Positions 1-10,336 of a stretch of 64,000 bases of DNA are shown in pieces. The notes below the pieces were generated by a model that saw only the letters and a program-made list of their open reading frames with translations, ran no database searches and had not been told where the DNA came from. The first letter of the stretch is position 1; each line of letters begins with the position of its first letter. This stretch comes from Bradyrhizobium cajani (GTDB lineage: Bacteria; Pseudomonadota; Alphaproteobacteria; Rhizobiales; Xanthobacteraceae): the NCBI RefSeq assembly GCF_009759665.1, contig NZ_WQNE01000020.1:89197-153196 (forward strand), written 5' to 3'. A program made the position numbers and the translations under genes.

Positions 1-951
1 CAAGAGGATGCCGACCAGCAAGGCGATCGTCATCAGCTTCCAATAGTCGGGGTTCACGACCGGGCCGGTCCAGGCGAATTTCGGCTCGCGGCTGGCGTTG
101 AGGATGCCCCAGTAGGGGCCGACGCCACCTTCAAAGTACTTCCAGGGCTGATCGATCGCTTCGACGATGTTGTAGTCCATGCCGAGCGCTTCGGCGCGGA
201 CGACGAAGTTACGCAGCGTCAGCGCCTGCTGGAAAGGACCGGGGTCTGCGTTGCGTAAGTTATAGCCCGCGCTCGGCCAGCCGAACTCGGCGATGACGAT
301 GCGCTTGCCCGGGAACTGGTTGCGCAAAAGGTTGTAGCGGTCCACGGCCTGATCGACCGCCTGGTCCGAGCGGAAGTTTTCCCAGTAGGGCAGCACGTGG
401 GCGGCGATGAAGTCGACGTTGGAGGCAAGGTCGGGATTGTCGCGCCAGATGTTCCAGATCTCGCCGGTCGTGACGGGCACGCGGACCGAGCCCTTGACCT
501 TCTTGATCATGTTGATGAGGTCTTCGACCTTCTGCTCGCCGCGGTAGATCACCTCGTTGCCGACCACGACGCCGACGACGTTGCTGTTCTTGCGGGCGAG
601 CTCGATCGCGGCCTTGATCTCGCGCTCGTTGCGGTCCGGGTCCTTGTCGATCCAGGCGCCGACGGTGACCTTGAGGCCGAACTCTGCGGCGATTGGTGGC
701 ACCAGCTCGTTGCCTTCCGTCGCAGAGTACGAGCGGATGGCACGCGTCATGGTGGAGAGTTTTTTCATGTCGGCGCGAATCTTGTCGGGATCGACATTGT
801 TGTCCACGACATGGCCTGGTTCGAACGGAGTATAAGAGAGGCTCGGCAGCAGCCGATTGAAATCGGGAGCAGGCTGCTTGTCGCGCAAGACCCCCCAGAG
901 GCCGGCGTGGAGCACGGACACGAGCAACAGAACGGCGGCGACAACGCGCAT
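1..951 (-). CDS. ndvB: NdvB, beta-glucan synthase, N-terminal part (runs off left edge)
   Basis: The 317 visible codons stay open to the window edge, so only the N-terminus is present. After an N-terminal membrane anchor (residues about 1-15) comes a glycoside-hydrolase-17-like domain with SLSYTPFEP, VVGNEVIYRG (the NE pair typical of GH17 acid/base residues), HVLPYWENF and IAEFGWPS (the second catalytic Glu). A second hydrophobic stretch begins at the edge. Bradyrhizobium NdvB is a large inner-membrane protein that makes cyclic beta-(1,3),(1,6)-glucan, joining a GH17-like domain to a family 2 glycosyltransferase; the transferase part lies outside this window. The ndvD and ndvC genes alongside support the assignment. 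The ATG at 951 was chosen because the hydrophobic anchor starts there; the ribosome binding site is weak. Confidence 0.85.
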   Translation of the reverse strand, partial: MRVVAAVLLLVSVLHAGLWGVLRDKQPAPDFNRLLPSLSYTPFEPGHVVDNNVDPDKIRADMKKLSTMTRAIRSYSATEGNELVPPIAAEFGLKVTVGAWIDKDPDRNEREIKAAIELARKNSNVVGVVVGNEVIYRGEQKVEDLINMIKKVKGSVRVPVTTGEIWNIWRDNPDLASNVDFIAAHVLPYWENFRSDQAVDQAVDRYNLLRNQFPGKRIVIAEFGWPSAGYNLRNADPGPFQQALTLRNFVVRAEALGMDYNIVEAIDQPWKYFEGGVGPYWGILNASREPKFAWTGPVVNPDYWKLMTIALLVGILL

Positions 952-1061
952 CGCGGCTAAACCAAAAGGGGCTGAGGTGGCAGGGAAGCGGATCCGACCC
1001 CGAGATCCGACCGAGTCCGCGGCAAATGGAGCATATCTCTGCCACGCGGTTTCACAACTGT

Positions 1062-1089
1062 CATGGCCTCATGTCCTTATGAGGGCATG
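1062..1089. repeat. Imperfect inverted repeat between ndvD and ndvB
   Basis: CATGGCCTCAT (1062-1072) faces ATGAGGGCATG (1079-1089) with one central mismatch and a 6-nt loop, followed on the + strand by a run of five T at 1093-1097. It lies in the 214-nt gap between the two leftward genes. It could be a terminator-like or RNA-processing hairpin separating ndvD from ndvB expression; the T run is on the wrong side for leftward transcripts. Confidence 0.35.
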
Positions 1090-1165
1090 GCCTTTTTGGA
1101 ATGCGTGGCAGTGCCAACCGCGTCTATGGCCGATCGTTCCTGAACGATAGCTGAAACGGCCGCGG

Positions 1166-1765
1166 CTATTTCTGGGGAGCAGGCGACGGGCTTGCCGCAG
1201 GCGAGGGGCTCGCGGCCGGCTGCGGGGCTTGCGGATTGGCGGCGGCCGGCGCGGCTGGCTGGGAGGCCGCGGCGGCGGCCTGCTGCGGCTGCGCCGCCGG
1301 ATTGATCCAGCAAGCGTGCACCCGGCTGTCCAGGGTCTCGGCGACCTTGGGATCGATCTGGCCGCCGAAGCGGGTCAGGCAGCGGAACGCCGCCTGGATG
1401 TGGCCGCCGGGGCAGCCGAAGCGATCGTAGAGGTCGAGATGGCGGAACGCGGTATCGAGGTCATCCCGCCACATCAGCCGCACCACGCGCCGGCCGAGCC
1501 AGACGCATTCGGGGTTGCCGGCCGGGCCGTTGATGACCTGGGCTGCTTCCGCGAATTCGTCGGTGCGGCGCTGGTTCTGGGCCGCGTCCTTCGCGGCGGC
1601 GTCGGCGGGCTGGGCAGGGGCGGCCTTGCCCTGGTCGGGAGCGGGGGTGCCGCTCTGGGCGGCGGCGCCGCCGAGGCCGGCCAGAATGAGAACGGAGGAG
1701 ACGGCCAAGGTGGCGGCGAACTGCCGCAGGCCCGCATTTCGTAACTCGAACACCCGTTGCCGCAT
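1166..1765 (-). CDS. ndvD: NdvD-like protein of cyclic beta-glucan synthesis
   Basis: A 199-residue protein with one hydrophobic N-terminal segment (about residues 15-36, ending GLGGAAAQ like a signal peptide or anchor), a central Cys-containing globular part (NPECVWLGRRVVRLMWRDDL, GCPGGHIQAAFRC, HACWINP), and Ala/Pro/Gln-rich tails on both sides. Position decides the name: in B. japonicum a third gene needed for cyclic glucan synthesis, ndvD, lies between ndvB and ndvC and encodes a small protein with one membrane segment. Its biochemical role is unknown. The ATG at 1765 follows GGGGAA; a TTG at 1846 would give 226 residues. It is probably exported or anchored facing the periplasm. Confidence 0.75.
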   Translation of the reverse strand: MRQRVFELRNAGLRQFAATLAVSSVLILAGLGGAAAQSGTPAPDQGKAAPAQPADAAAKDAAQNQRRTDEFAEAAQVINGPAGNPECVWLGRRVVRLMWRDDLDTAFRHLDLYDRFGCPGGHIQAAFRCLTRFGGQIDPKVAETLDSRVHACWINPAAQPQQAAAAASQPAAPAAANPQAPQPAASPSPAASPSPAPQK

Positions 1766-1954
1766 GAATTCCCCAATGTATCCGCTGGCCGCCCGCGTCA
1801 GGATCCCGCGGACGCGGCGTGTGATGGCGTCCAAATGGGTCTCCAATGCGGCGGAAAAGTCTTTCCGAGTCCATGACCTGTATTTCGAATTTTGTCCAGC
1901 AAAGTCACGATGCTAGGCCCCGGTCGAACGGCCGCAGCCAAATTCCCCGGGGAC

Positions 1955-1968
1955 GGGCCGATCGGCCC
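1955..1968. promoter_or_regulatory. 14-bp perfect palindrome in ndvD/ndvC divergent region
   Basis: GGGCCGATCGGCCC is a perfect palindrome about 80 nt upstream of the ndvC ribosome binding site and 190 nt upstream of ndvD. It sits in the 283-nt region that must carry both divergent promoters. I can name no regulator; in GC-rich DNA it may be chance. Confidence 0.25.
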
Positions 1969-2048
1969 CGGGCCGCACCCGCACCGCCCCCCTTGGCAGA
2001 TGGCGTGCGAGCAGGTAATCGACTGACCCTTCGCGGAGGACGGAACCG

Positions 2049-3665
2049 ATTTCTCTTCGTACGCCACTGGCGCTTCTGCTCGTCTCACTGGGTGCGATTG
2101 CTGCCGTGTGGTGGTGGCTGGCCACGCCAATCACACTCGCGCGCGCGCCGATCGATCCGGCCGACAAGGTCCAATGCGTCTCCTATGCGCCGTTCCGCGG
2201 CGAACAGTCGCCGCTGAACGCGTGGACCCACATCGATGCCGACCAGATCGAGCAGGATCTGCGCCAGCTCAAAGAGATCACCGACTGCGTCCGCACCTAT
2301 TCGATGGAGAACGGGCTCGACCAGGTGCCGGCGGTTGCCGCCAAGGTCGGCGGGCTGAAGGTGCTCCAGGGCATCTGGCTCTCCAGCAACCGCACCAAGA
2401 ATTTCGAGCAGATGGCGCTCGCCGTTCGCCTCACCAAGGAATTCCCCGCGATCATCACCGCGGTCATCGTCGGCAACGAGGTGCTGCTGCGCGGCGAGAT
2501 GACGACGGCGGACCTCGTCTCCCTGATCCGCTCGGTGAAGGCGCAGGTCAGCGTGCCCGTCACCTATGCCGACGTCTGGGAGTACTGGCTGAAGAACCGC
2601 GAGGTCTATGACGCCGTCGATTTCGTCACGATCCACATCCTGCCTTACTGGGAGGACTTCCCGGTGCGCGCGAAGTTCGCGGCCAGCCATGTCGTGGCGA
2701 TCCGCGAGCGCATGGCGGTGGCGTTTCCGGGCAAGGAAATCCTGATCGGCGAAACCGGCTGGCCGAGCGAGGGGCGCATGCGCGACGGCGCGCTGCCCTC
2801 ACGCACCAATCAGGCGCGCGTCGTCTCGGAAATCCTCGGCCTTGCGAAAGCGCAGAAGTTCCGCGTCAACCTGATCGAGGCCTACGACCAGCCGTGGAAG
2901 CGCAGGCTGGAAGGCACCGTCGGCGGCTATTGGGGCCTGTTCGACTCGGTGCAGCGGAACCTGAAATATCCGCCGGGCGAGCCGATCAGCAATTTCCCGT
3001 ACTGGAAATGGTACATGGGCGCGGGCATGGGCCTCAGCGTGCTGGTGTTCGCGGTCGCCGGCCTGACGCTGCGGCGCAGGCCCTGGACGCCGCGTTTCTC
3101 GGCCTGGCTCGGGGTCGGCATCTCGGCGACGACGGCAGGCATCCTGCTCGGGATCGGCGCCGACAAGATGTATTACGAGAGCTACGGCATCGGCGGCTGG
3201 CTGCTATGGGGCGCGCTGCTTCTCGCCGGCATCCTGTCGCCGATCTTCTGCGCGCAGGCGATGGTGATCGGCCGCAGCCTTCCGACCTTCCTCGATCTGC
3301 TCGGTCCGCGCGAGGGCCGTAAATGGTCGAAGCTCACCGCCGTGCTCGGCCTGACGCTGGCGGTGACCGCCTTGATCGCGGCGCAGACTGCGCTCGGCTT
3401 CGTGTTCGACCCGCGCTACCGCGACTTCCCCTACGCCTCGCTGACGATGGCGGTGGTGCCGTTCGCAATCCTGATGCTGAACCGGCCGCAGATCGGCCAG
3501 CGTCCGATCGCGGAGGCGGTATTCGCGGGCGTGCTGGCGCTGTCGGCCATCTATGTGCTGTTCAGCGAAGGCCGCGAGAACTGGCAGTCGCTATGGACAT
3601 GCGCGATCTACCTGCTGTTCGCGCTCACGCTGTGGCGGGCGCGGGCCGAGCAAATCCAAGAATGA
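2049..3665 (+). CDS. ndvC: NdvC, membrane protein with GH17-like domain for beta-(1,6)-glucan linkage
   Basis: The product of about 538 residues starts with a membrane anchor, followed by a GH17-like domain resembling NdvB (CVSYAPFRG, VIVGNEVLLRGE, HILPYWEDF, IGETGWPSEGR). It ends in about 200 residues holding roughly seven to eight transmembrane helices. Bradyrhizobium NdvC is needed for the beta-(1,6) linkages of the cyclic glucan. Start choice is unusual: the frame opens at 2019, and the anchor sequence PLALLLVSLGAIAAVWWWL is in frame before the first GTG (2106), which would cut the helix. No ATG, GTG or TTG lies upstream in frame, but GGAGGA at 2035-2040 sits 8 nt before ATT at 2049. I therefore propose an ATT start; a sequence error is the alternative. 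The 3' end overlaps the convergent gene at 3625 by 41 nt. Confidence 0.85.
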   Translation: MSLRTPLALLLVSLGAIAAVWWWLATPITLARAPIDPADKVQCVSYAPFRGEQSPLNAWTHIDADQIEQDLRQLKEITDCVRTYSMENGLDQVPAVAAKVGGLKVLQGIWLSSNRTKNFEQMALAVRLTKEFPAIITAVIVGNEVLLRGEMTTADLVSLIRSVKAQVSVPVTYADVWEYWLKNREVYDAVDFVTIHILPYWEDFPVRAKFAASHVVAIRERMAVAFPGKEILIGETGWPSEGRMRDGALPSRTNQARVVSEILGLAKAQKFRVNLIEAYDQPWKRRLEGTVGGYWGLFDSVQRNLKYPPGEPISNFPYWKWYMGAGMGLSVLVFAVAGLTLRRRPWTPRFSAWLGVGISATTAGILLGIGADKMYYESYGIGGWLLWGALLLAGILSPIFCAQAMVIGRSLPTFLDLLGPREGRKWSKLTAVLGLTLAVTALIAAQTALGFVFDPRYRDFPYASLTMAVVPFAILMLNRPQIGQRPIAEAVFAGVLALSAIYVLFSEGRENWQSLWTCAIYLLFALTLWRARAEQIQE

Positions 3666-4005
3666 GCACGCCGATCGCAAGGCCCGACAGCACGATATTG
3701 TAGAGCACGATGCCAAGGCCGGCGGCGATGATGCCGACGGTCAGGAGCACGATCGACGGCCGCATCAGGTTCAGCGTCGCAACCACCAGTGCGACGATGC
3801 CGAACACCGAATTCTTGAACAGCACGGTCGAGACCGAGCGCGCCTTGCAGATCATGGTCTGAAGCCCGGCGTCGCAGGCGAGCGCGACCTGCGAGAGCTC
3901 GATCGCGAGATAGCGCACGTAAAGCGCGTAGCCGACGGTGGCGAAGCCGACGACGATCAGGAACTGCACCTGGTAGGGCGTGAGGCGAAAAGGCTTCTTT
4001 GTCAT
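3625..4005 (-). CDS. Small hydrophobic membrane protein, function unknown
   Basis: A 126-residue protein with a short basic N-terminus (MTKKPFRLTPYQ) and about three to four transmembrane helices (residues roughly 13-35, 62-82, 85-120), plus two cysteines around residues 56-64 in the loop after helix 1. I recognise no family. Its 3' end overlaps the end of ndvC on the opposite strand by 41 nt, so the two transcripts are antisense at their tails. The ATG at 4005 was taken because the hydrophobic pattern starts right after it; an in-frame start at 4041 would add 12 residues without a better ribosome binding site. It is not evidently part of the glucan pathway. Confidence 0.65.
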   Translation of the reverse strand: MTKKPFRLTPYQVQFLIVVGFATVGYALYVRYLAIELSQVALACDAGLQTMICKARSVSTVLFKNSVFGIVALVVATLNLMRPSIVLLTVGIIAAGLGIVLYNIVLSGLAIGVLILGFARPAPATA

Positions 4006-4168
4006 GGGGGACAATATGCGCGGGATGGCGCGGGCGGGCAACAGGGCAGGCGAGGTTTATGTTGATCGCGAGCTCTTGACGCGATCGTCGAGGCGGCTGC
4101 GCGCGCCAGAAGATGCCGGCATTCACCGCGTTCAGGCGGCGGCGATTCCGTTCAGGATGGGCAAATGC

Positions 4169-5569
4169 CTATCGCCGGAAGAACGACGACAGCGTCGATC
4201 CCGTCGACGCCGTTTCCGGCTTCGCCGGTGCTGGCTGCGCCGCGGGTGCGGGTGCGGGTGGCGGCGCGGGCTCCTCGCGCTTCGAGCGTTTCGAGGAGTA
4301 GCTGCGGCGGCGCTTGTCCGGCTTTGCATTCGGCGCGGACGCAGGTGCAGTCTCGGCCTGCGGCACCGACTCCTGACTCTTTTCGGAATTCTTCTCTTGA
4401 ACCCGATCTTGATTTTTTTCTTGCGTTTTTTCTTGCGTTTTTTCCTGCGCCTTGTCCTGGCCGCCGCGCATCGACAGGCGCTGGCCGTCGAACACGGTCG
4501 TCTCGCAGGGGCGGTTGTTCTCGGCAAGGCCTGCGCAGAGTTTTGCGGCAGCGGCGGCGTTGATCAGCGGGCCCGCGCCCAAGCGAAGCTGCATGCCGAG
4601 ACCGGTTGTGCCTTCCTTGATCATGATGATCGGCCGCAGCGCTGCGACTTCCGGATTGGTCTTGATCAGGCCGCGCCAGAGCGCGCGCAGGCCGTCGATC
4701 GAGTTGGCGCCGCCGAGGTCGATCGCAAAACGCGTCTGCTGGACCGCGATCGCGGGAGCCTCGCTCTCGGCGGCTTCAGCCGGCTTGGCTGATGCGGCCG
4801 CGACTTCGGTCGGGGCGGGCAACGGCTCGGGCTTCTTCTCGCCGGCCTTCTCGGCCGGCTTTTCAGTTGCCTCGGGCTGAATCAGTTTCGACGCAGCCGG
4901 ATCGGGCGGCGCCATGATCGACTTCGACGGCACGAGCGGAATGATCGGCAGTGCCGACGTCGTGGTCGGCGACTGCTGCACGAGCGAGGCGGCGGCTGCG
5001 CTCTGCGGCGGCGGACCTGCCTGCTCCTTTGCAGCCTCCTTCGAAGCGTCCTTCGCGGCCTCGTTGCGCGGCTTGTCGCCGGCGGACGCGGGCGTCGAGG
5101 CGACCGGCGCGACGCTGGGAGCCGCTGGCGCAGGCGTTGCGTCCTGCGGCTTCGCTGCCGCGGCCGGTGGTGGCGCGGCACTCTGTTTGGCGATGGTGCC
5201 GGTGACGGAATCGAGCCCTTGCTCCAGCACGGTGACGCGCGAATAGAGCCGGTCGCGATCGGAGTTCAACGTCTCGATGGCGGCGGCGAGGCGGCGGGCT
5301 TCGTTCTGGCTCTCCTTGGTCAATAGCTGGAGCCGGTCGGCCTGGCGGGCGAGATCGGCGGAGGCGACCTGATCGCGCCGCCAGCCGAGCTGGGCCTGGT
5401 TGGCCATCACGGCGATGACGACAGCGCCCACCGCCGCCACGCCCCACGAGCCCAGCCGCCACAACACGCGGCGATCGAACGCGCTCTCCTCGGCCAAAAG
5501 TCCGGAGAACAGCCCGCCGGTCTCCTTGGTGCCGAAGGCGTCCGCCAGTGGGTCGGAATCCTTTGCCAT
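4169..5569 (-). CDS. SPOR-domain protein with coiled coil and Lys/Gln/Glu repeat tail
   Basis: This 466-residue inner-membrane protein has a cytoplasmic N-terminus of about 38 residues, one transmembrane helix (about 39-57) and a heptad-rich coiled coil (about 65-130). A long Ala/Pro/Lys linker follows. A SPOR-like domain (about 275-370: GGANSIDGLRALWRGL to CETTVFDGQRL) comes next; such domains bind denuded glycan strands of septal peptidoglycan. Unusually, the SPOR domain is not terminal: a low-complexity tail of repeated QEK units follows, encoded by A-rich tracts (4400-4445 on the + strand appears as T runs). It is divergent from glmU across 160 nt. A role at the cell wall or division site is inference. 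Confidence 0.7.
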   Translation of the reverse strand: MAKDSDPLADAFGTKETGGLFSGLLAEESAFDRRVLWRLGSWGVAAVGAVVIAVMANQAQLGWRRDQVASADLARQADRLQLLTKESQNEARRLAAAIETLNSDRDRLYSRVTVLEQGLDSVTGTIAKQSAAPPPAAAAKPQDATPAPAAPSVAPVASTPASAGDKPRNEAAKDASKEAAKEQAGPPPQSAAAASLVQQSPTTTSALPIIPLVPSKSIMAPPDPAASKLIQPEATEKPAEKAGEKKPEPLPAPTEVAAASAKPAEAAESEAPAIAVQQTRFAIDLGGANSIDGLRALWRGLIKTNPEVAALRPIIMIKEGTTGLGMQLRLGAGPLINAAAAAKLCAGLAENNRPCETTVFDGQRLSMRGGQDKAQEKTQEKTQEKNQDRVQEKNSEKSQESVPQAETAPASAPNAKPDKRRRSYSSKRSKREEPAPPPAPAPAAQPAPAKPETASTGSTLSSFFRR

Positions 5570-5729
5570 GAACGTTAAGTGCCCAGCCCCCGAATCAATC
5601 AGGGAACATTAACAGGAAATGCGCGCCGCACTTGAATTCCGGGCGTTTGCGGGGTTAGCAAGGCAGCGGCATCCGGGCGGCCTGCCGTCCGCCGCGCAAG
5701 ATGATTCGGCCGCAACTGACAGGATTTCG

Positions 5730-7097
5730 ATGACCGCCCGCTCAAGCCTCACGATCGTGCTCGCCGCCGGCGAAGGCACGCGCATGCGATCGAACCTGCC
5801 GAAGGTGCTGCATTCCGTCGCAAGCCAGACGCTGCTCGCCCATGTGCTTGCCGCAACACCGAACGGAGCCGGCACCGGGCTCGCCGTCGTGATCGGCCCG
5901 GATCATCAGGCTGTGGCGGATGAAGCGAGGCGAATCCGTCCTGACGCGCTCACCTTCGTGCAGGCCGAGCGGCTCGGCACCGCGCATGCGGTGCTGGCGG
6001 CGCGCGAGGCGATCGCGCGCGGCGCGGACGATTTGCTGATCGCCTTCGGCGACACGCCGCTGATCTCGGCCGAAACCTTTGCGCGGCTGCGCGCGCCGCT
6101 CGCCAGGGGTGCCGCGATTGCCGCGCTTGGCTTTCGCGCCGCCGATCCCACCGGCTATGGCCGTTTCATCGTCGAGGGCGAGCGCCTGGTCGCGATCCGC
6201 GAGCAGGCCGATGCCAGCGCCGACGAGCGCAAGATCGATCTCTGCAATGCCGGCGTGATGGCGATCGACGGCCGCCGCGCGCTCGAAATCCTCGGGCAGA
6301 TCGGCAATGCCAATTCCAAGGGCGAATATTATCTGACGGACGCTGTCGAAATCGTCCGCAAGCAGGGATGGGAGTCTGTCGTGATCGAGACCAGCGAGGA
6401 CGAGGTGCGCGGCATCAACACCAAGGCGCAGCTCGCCGAGGCGGAAGCCGTGATGCAGGCGCGCTTGCGCAAAGCGGCGATGGAGGCCGGTGTCACGCTG
6501 ATTGCGCCGGACACGGTTTTTCTCGCCGCCGACACCGTGTTCGGCAAGGACGTCACCATCGAGCCGTTCGTGGTGATCGGGCCGGGCGTGTCGATCGCCG
6601 ACGGCACCGTGATCCACTCCTTCTCGCATATCGTCGAGACCACGCTCGGCAAGAAGGTCTCCATCGGCCCCTATGCACGCCTGCGGCCGGGCACCTCGCT
6701 CGGCGATGGCGCGCGCATCGGCAATTTCGTCGAGACCAAGGCCGCGACGCTGGAGGCCGGCGTCAAGGTCAACCATCTCTCCTACATCGGGGATGCCACC
6801 GTCGGGGCCAATTCCAACATCGGCGCCGGCACCATCACCTGCAACTACGACGGCTTCAAGAAGCATAAGACGGTGATCGGGCAGGGCGCCTTCGTCGGCA
6901 CCAACTCCTCGCTGGTCGCGCCGGTCAAGATCGGCAACGGCGCCTATATCGGTTCGGGCTCGGTGATCACCCGCGACGTGCCCGATGAGGCGATGGCGCT
7001 GGAGCGCAACCAGCAGACCATCCGCGAAGGCGGCGCTACGCGCTATCGCGAGCTGAAGACGGGCGGCAAGAATCCCGAAAAGAAGCCGGAGAAGTAA
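5730..7097 (+). CDS. glmU: Bifunctional UDP-GlcNAc pyrophosphorylase / GlcN-1-P acetyltransferase
   Basis: At 455 residues, the usual GlmU size. The N-terminal uridylyltransferase domain opens with LAAGEGTRMRS (residues about 10-20), the nucleotide-binding signature, and has FGDTPLI further on. From about residue 250 the left-handed beta-helix runs through hexapeptide repeats (IGPGVSIADGTVI, IGNFVETKAATLEAG, NIGAGTITCNYDGFKKHKT, the last being the acetyltransferase active-site segment). It makes UDP-N-acetylglucosamine for peptidoglycan and lipid A. The ATG at 5730 follows ACAGGA and begins MTARSSLTIVLAAGEG; the frame remains open upstream to 5619, but the extension is not family-like. With glmS at 7544 it forms a glm cluster, with one small leftward gene between them. 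Confidence 0.97.
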   Translation: MTARSSLTIVLAAGEGTRMRSNLPKVLHSVASQTLLAHVLAATPNGAGTGLAVVIGPDHQAVADEARRIRPDALTFVQAERLGTAHAVLAAREAIARGADDLLIAFGDTPLISAETFARLRAPLARGAAIAALGFRAADPTGYGRFIVEGERLVAIREQADASADERKIDLCNAGVMAIDGRRALEILGQIGNANSKGEYYLTDAVEIVRKQGWESVVIETSEDEVRGINTKAQLAEAEAVMQARLRKAAMEAGVTLIAPDTVFLAADTVFGKDVTIEPFVVIGPGVSIADGTVIHSFSHIVETTLGKKVSIGPYARLRPGTSLGDGARIGNFVETKAATLEAGVKVNHLSYIGDATVGANSNIGAGTITCNYDGFKKHKTVIGQGAFVGTNSSLVAPVKIGNGAYIGSGSVITRDVPDEAMALERNQQTIREGGATRYRELKTGGKNPEKKPEK

Positions 7098-7103
7098 GCG
7101 GCG

Positions 7104-7322
7104 CTATTCGTCGTCGGCGAATTCCGAGAAGATCGCGCGGGTCAGGCGCCAGCCGCGCGGCTTGGCGCGCTTCGCCGGCTCGCCCTCGGGATGCTTGATG
7201 AAGAGGGGCTTGTTTTCCTTGCCGCGCAGGGGCGGCGGCCAATGCGCAAGGTGCGTGCCCGAGGTCTCGCTGGCCCGCACGGAGATCGACGACAGACCCT
7301 TGCGGCCGGATGAGCCCTTCAT
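7104..7322 (-). CDS. Small basic protein of unknown function
   Basis: A 72-residue Lys/Arg/Gly-rich protein (MKGSSGRKGLSSISVRAS; later HPEGEPAKRAKPRGWRLTRAIFSEFADDE) with no hydrophobic segment. The start is well supported: AGGAGGT lies 7 nt upstream of ATG 7322 on the minus strand. It ends 6 nt from the convergent glmU stop. No family recognised; an acidic terminus after a basic body suggests a soluble cytoplasmic protein. Confidence 0.65.
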   Translation of the reverse strand: MKGSSGRKGLSSISVRASETSGTHLAHWPPPLRGKENKPLFIKHPEGEPAKRAKPRGWRLTRAIFSEFADDE

Positions 7323-7543
7323 GACCTTACCTCCTGGACCGGAAGCCTTGGCCAAACTTGTTGACAAGAGGTTAATGCGCGCGGTTTAAGGCCGGCCAAT
7401 TCGACGCAGGCGAAGCCATGTCGCGAACCGGCGCTGTCTCAATCGGCAATAATTATTGAGTATCTGGTTCCCTAGGAATTTCGCTAAAAACCGGGCGCGT
7501 CGTTTAGGCGATTTTTTCGACGATTTGGGGGATAGTGATCCGC

Positions 7544-9370
<1,827 letters not shown>

Positions 9371-9460
9371 GCAGAAGGGATCAGGTCGTCGGCGCTCCGT
9401 GGTCTTCCAAAACCTGCTAGAAGACCCTAGCTTGTGTGCTGCGACCGACCTGGAACCCGA

Positions 9461-10231
9461 ATGACAACCCGCGACGACGCGCCTGCGCCTCTTGATCCTG
9501 TCCCGGAACCTCATACCGGCCTGATGGGCCGCTTTCGCAATTACTTCCTCACCGGCCTCGTGGTGACGGGGCCGATTGCGATCACCCTTTATCTGGTCTG
9601 GTGGTTCGTCACCTGGGTCGACGGCGTGGTGCGGCCATTCGTGCCGCTGGCCTATCGACCCGAAACCTATCTGCCCTACGGCGTCCCCGGCTGGGGACTG
9701 ATTGTCGCATTCTTCACGCTGACGTTGGTCGGCTTCCTGGCGGCGAACCTGATCGGCCGGACGCTGGTCGATGTCGGCGAAACTTTTCTCGGCCGGATTC
9801 CGGCCGTGCGCGCCATCTACCGCGGCCTGAAGCAGGTATTCGAGACGCTGTTCTCGGGCAAGGGCTCGAGCTTCCGGAAAGTCGGCCTCGTCGAGTTTCC
9901 ATCGCCGGGCATGTGGTCGATCGTGCTGATCTCGCAATCGCCGAACGAGGACATCGCGCGCAACCTGCCCGGACAGGAGGAGCATGTCTCGGTATTCCTG
10001 CCGTGCTCGCCGAACCCGACCACCGGCTTCTTCTTCTACGTGCCCAAGAGCAAGATCATCGAGGTCGATCTCAGCGCCGAGGACGCCGCGACGCTGATCA
10101 TGTCGGCCGGCGTGGTGCAGCCGGGCTCCGCGCTCGATCCGAAGAAGGCCGCAGCGCTTGCGGGCGTGGCGAACGCTGCGCGCATCGCCAACGCGTCTGC
10201 GCTCCAGCCCCAGCCTGCGAAAGTGGAGTAG
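9461..10231 (+). CDS. DUF502 family inner-membrane protein
   Basis: A 256-residue protein with two transmembrane segments near the N-terminus (FLTGLVVTGPIAITLYLVWWFV about 26-47, and GLIVAFFTLTLVGFLAANLIG about 80-100). The DUF502 signature follows: GRIPAVRAIYRGLKQVFETL, then a soluble part with LVEFPSPGMWSIVLIS and PNPTTGFFFYVP. Function is not established for the family. It lies 90 nt after glmS on the same strand and could share its transcript. The ATG at 9461 was preferred to the GTG at 9434, which adds nine residues without family similarity. Confidence 0.85.
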   Translation: MTTRDDAPAPLDPVPEPHTGLMGRFRNYFLTGLVVTGPIAITLYLVWWFVTWVDGVVRPFVPLAYRPETYLPYGVPGWGLIVAFFTLTLVGFLAANLIGRTLVDVGETFLGRIPAVRAIYRGLKQVFETLFSGKGSSFRKVGLVEFPSPGMWSIVLISQSPNEDIARNLPGQEEHVSVFLPCSPNPTTGFFFYVPKSKIIEVDLSAEDAATLIMSAGVVQPGSALDPKKAAALAGVANAARIANASALQPQPAKVE

Positions 10232-10336
10232 GGCCATTCCCGCGCGGGATGGCCGCGTTCACGCGGGCGTTCCCGTCCTCTGCTAGTCTTCCGGTTGAAC
10301 CGGGCGCATCGCCCGGCATTCGACCTGGAGTGCACG

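Noticed and set aside
7389..7543. glmS-type ribozyme or riboswitch upstream of glmS
   Set aside because: The 155 nt show no glmS ribozyme core, and that element is known from Gram-positive bacteria.
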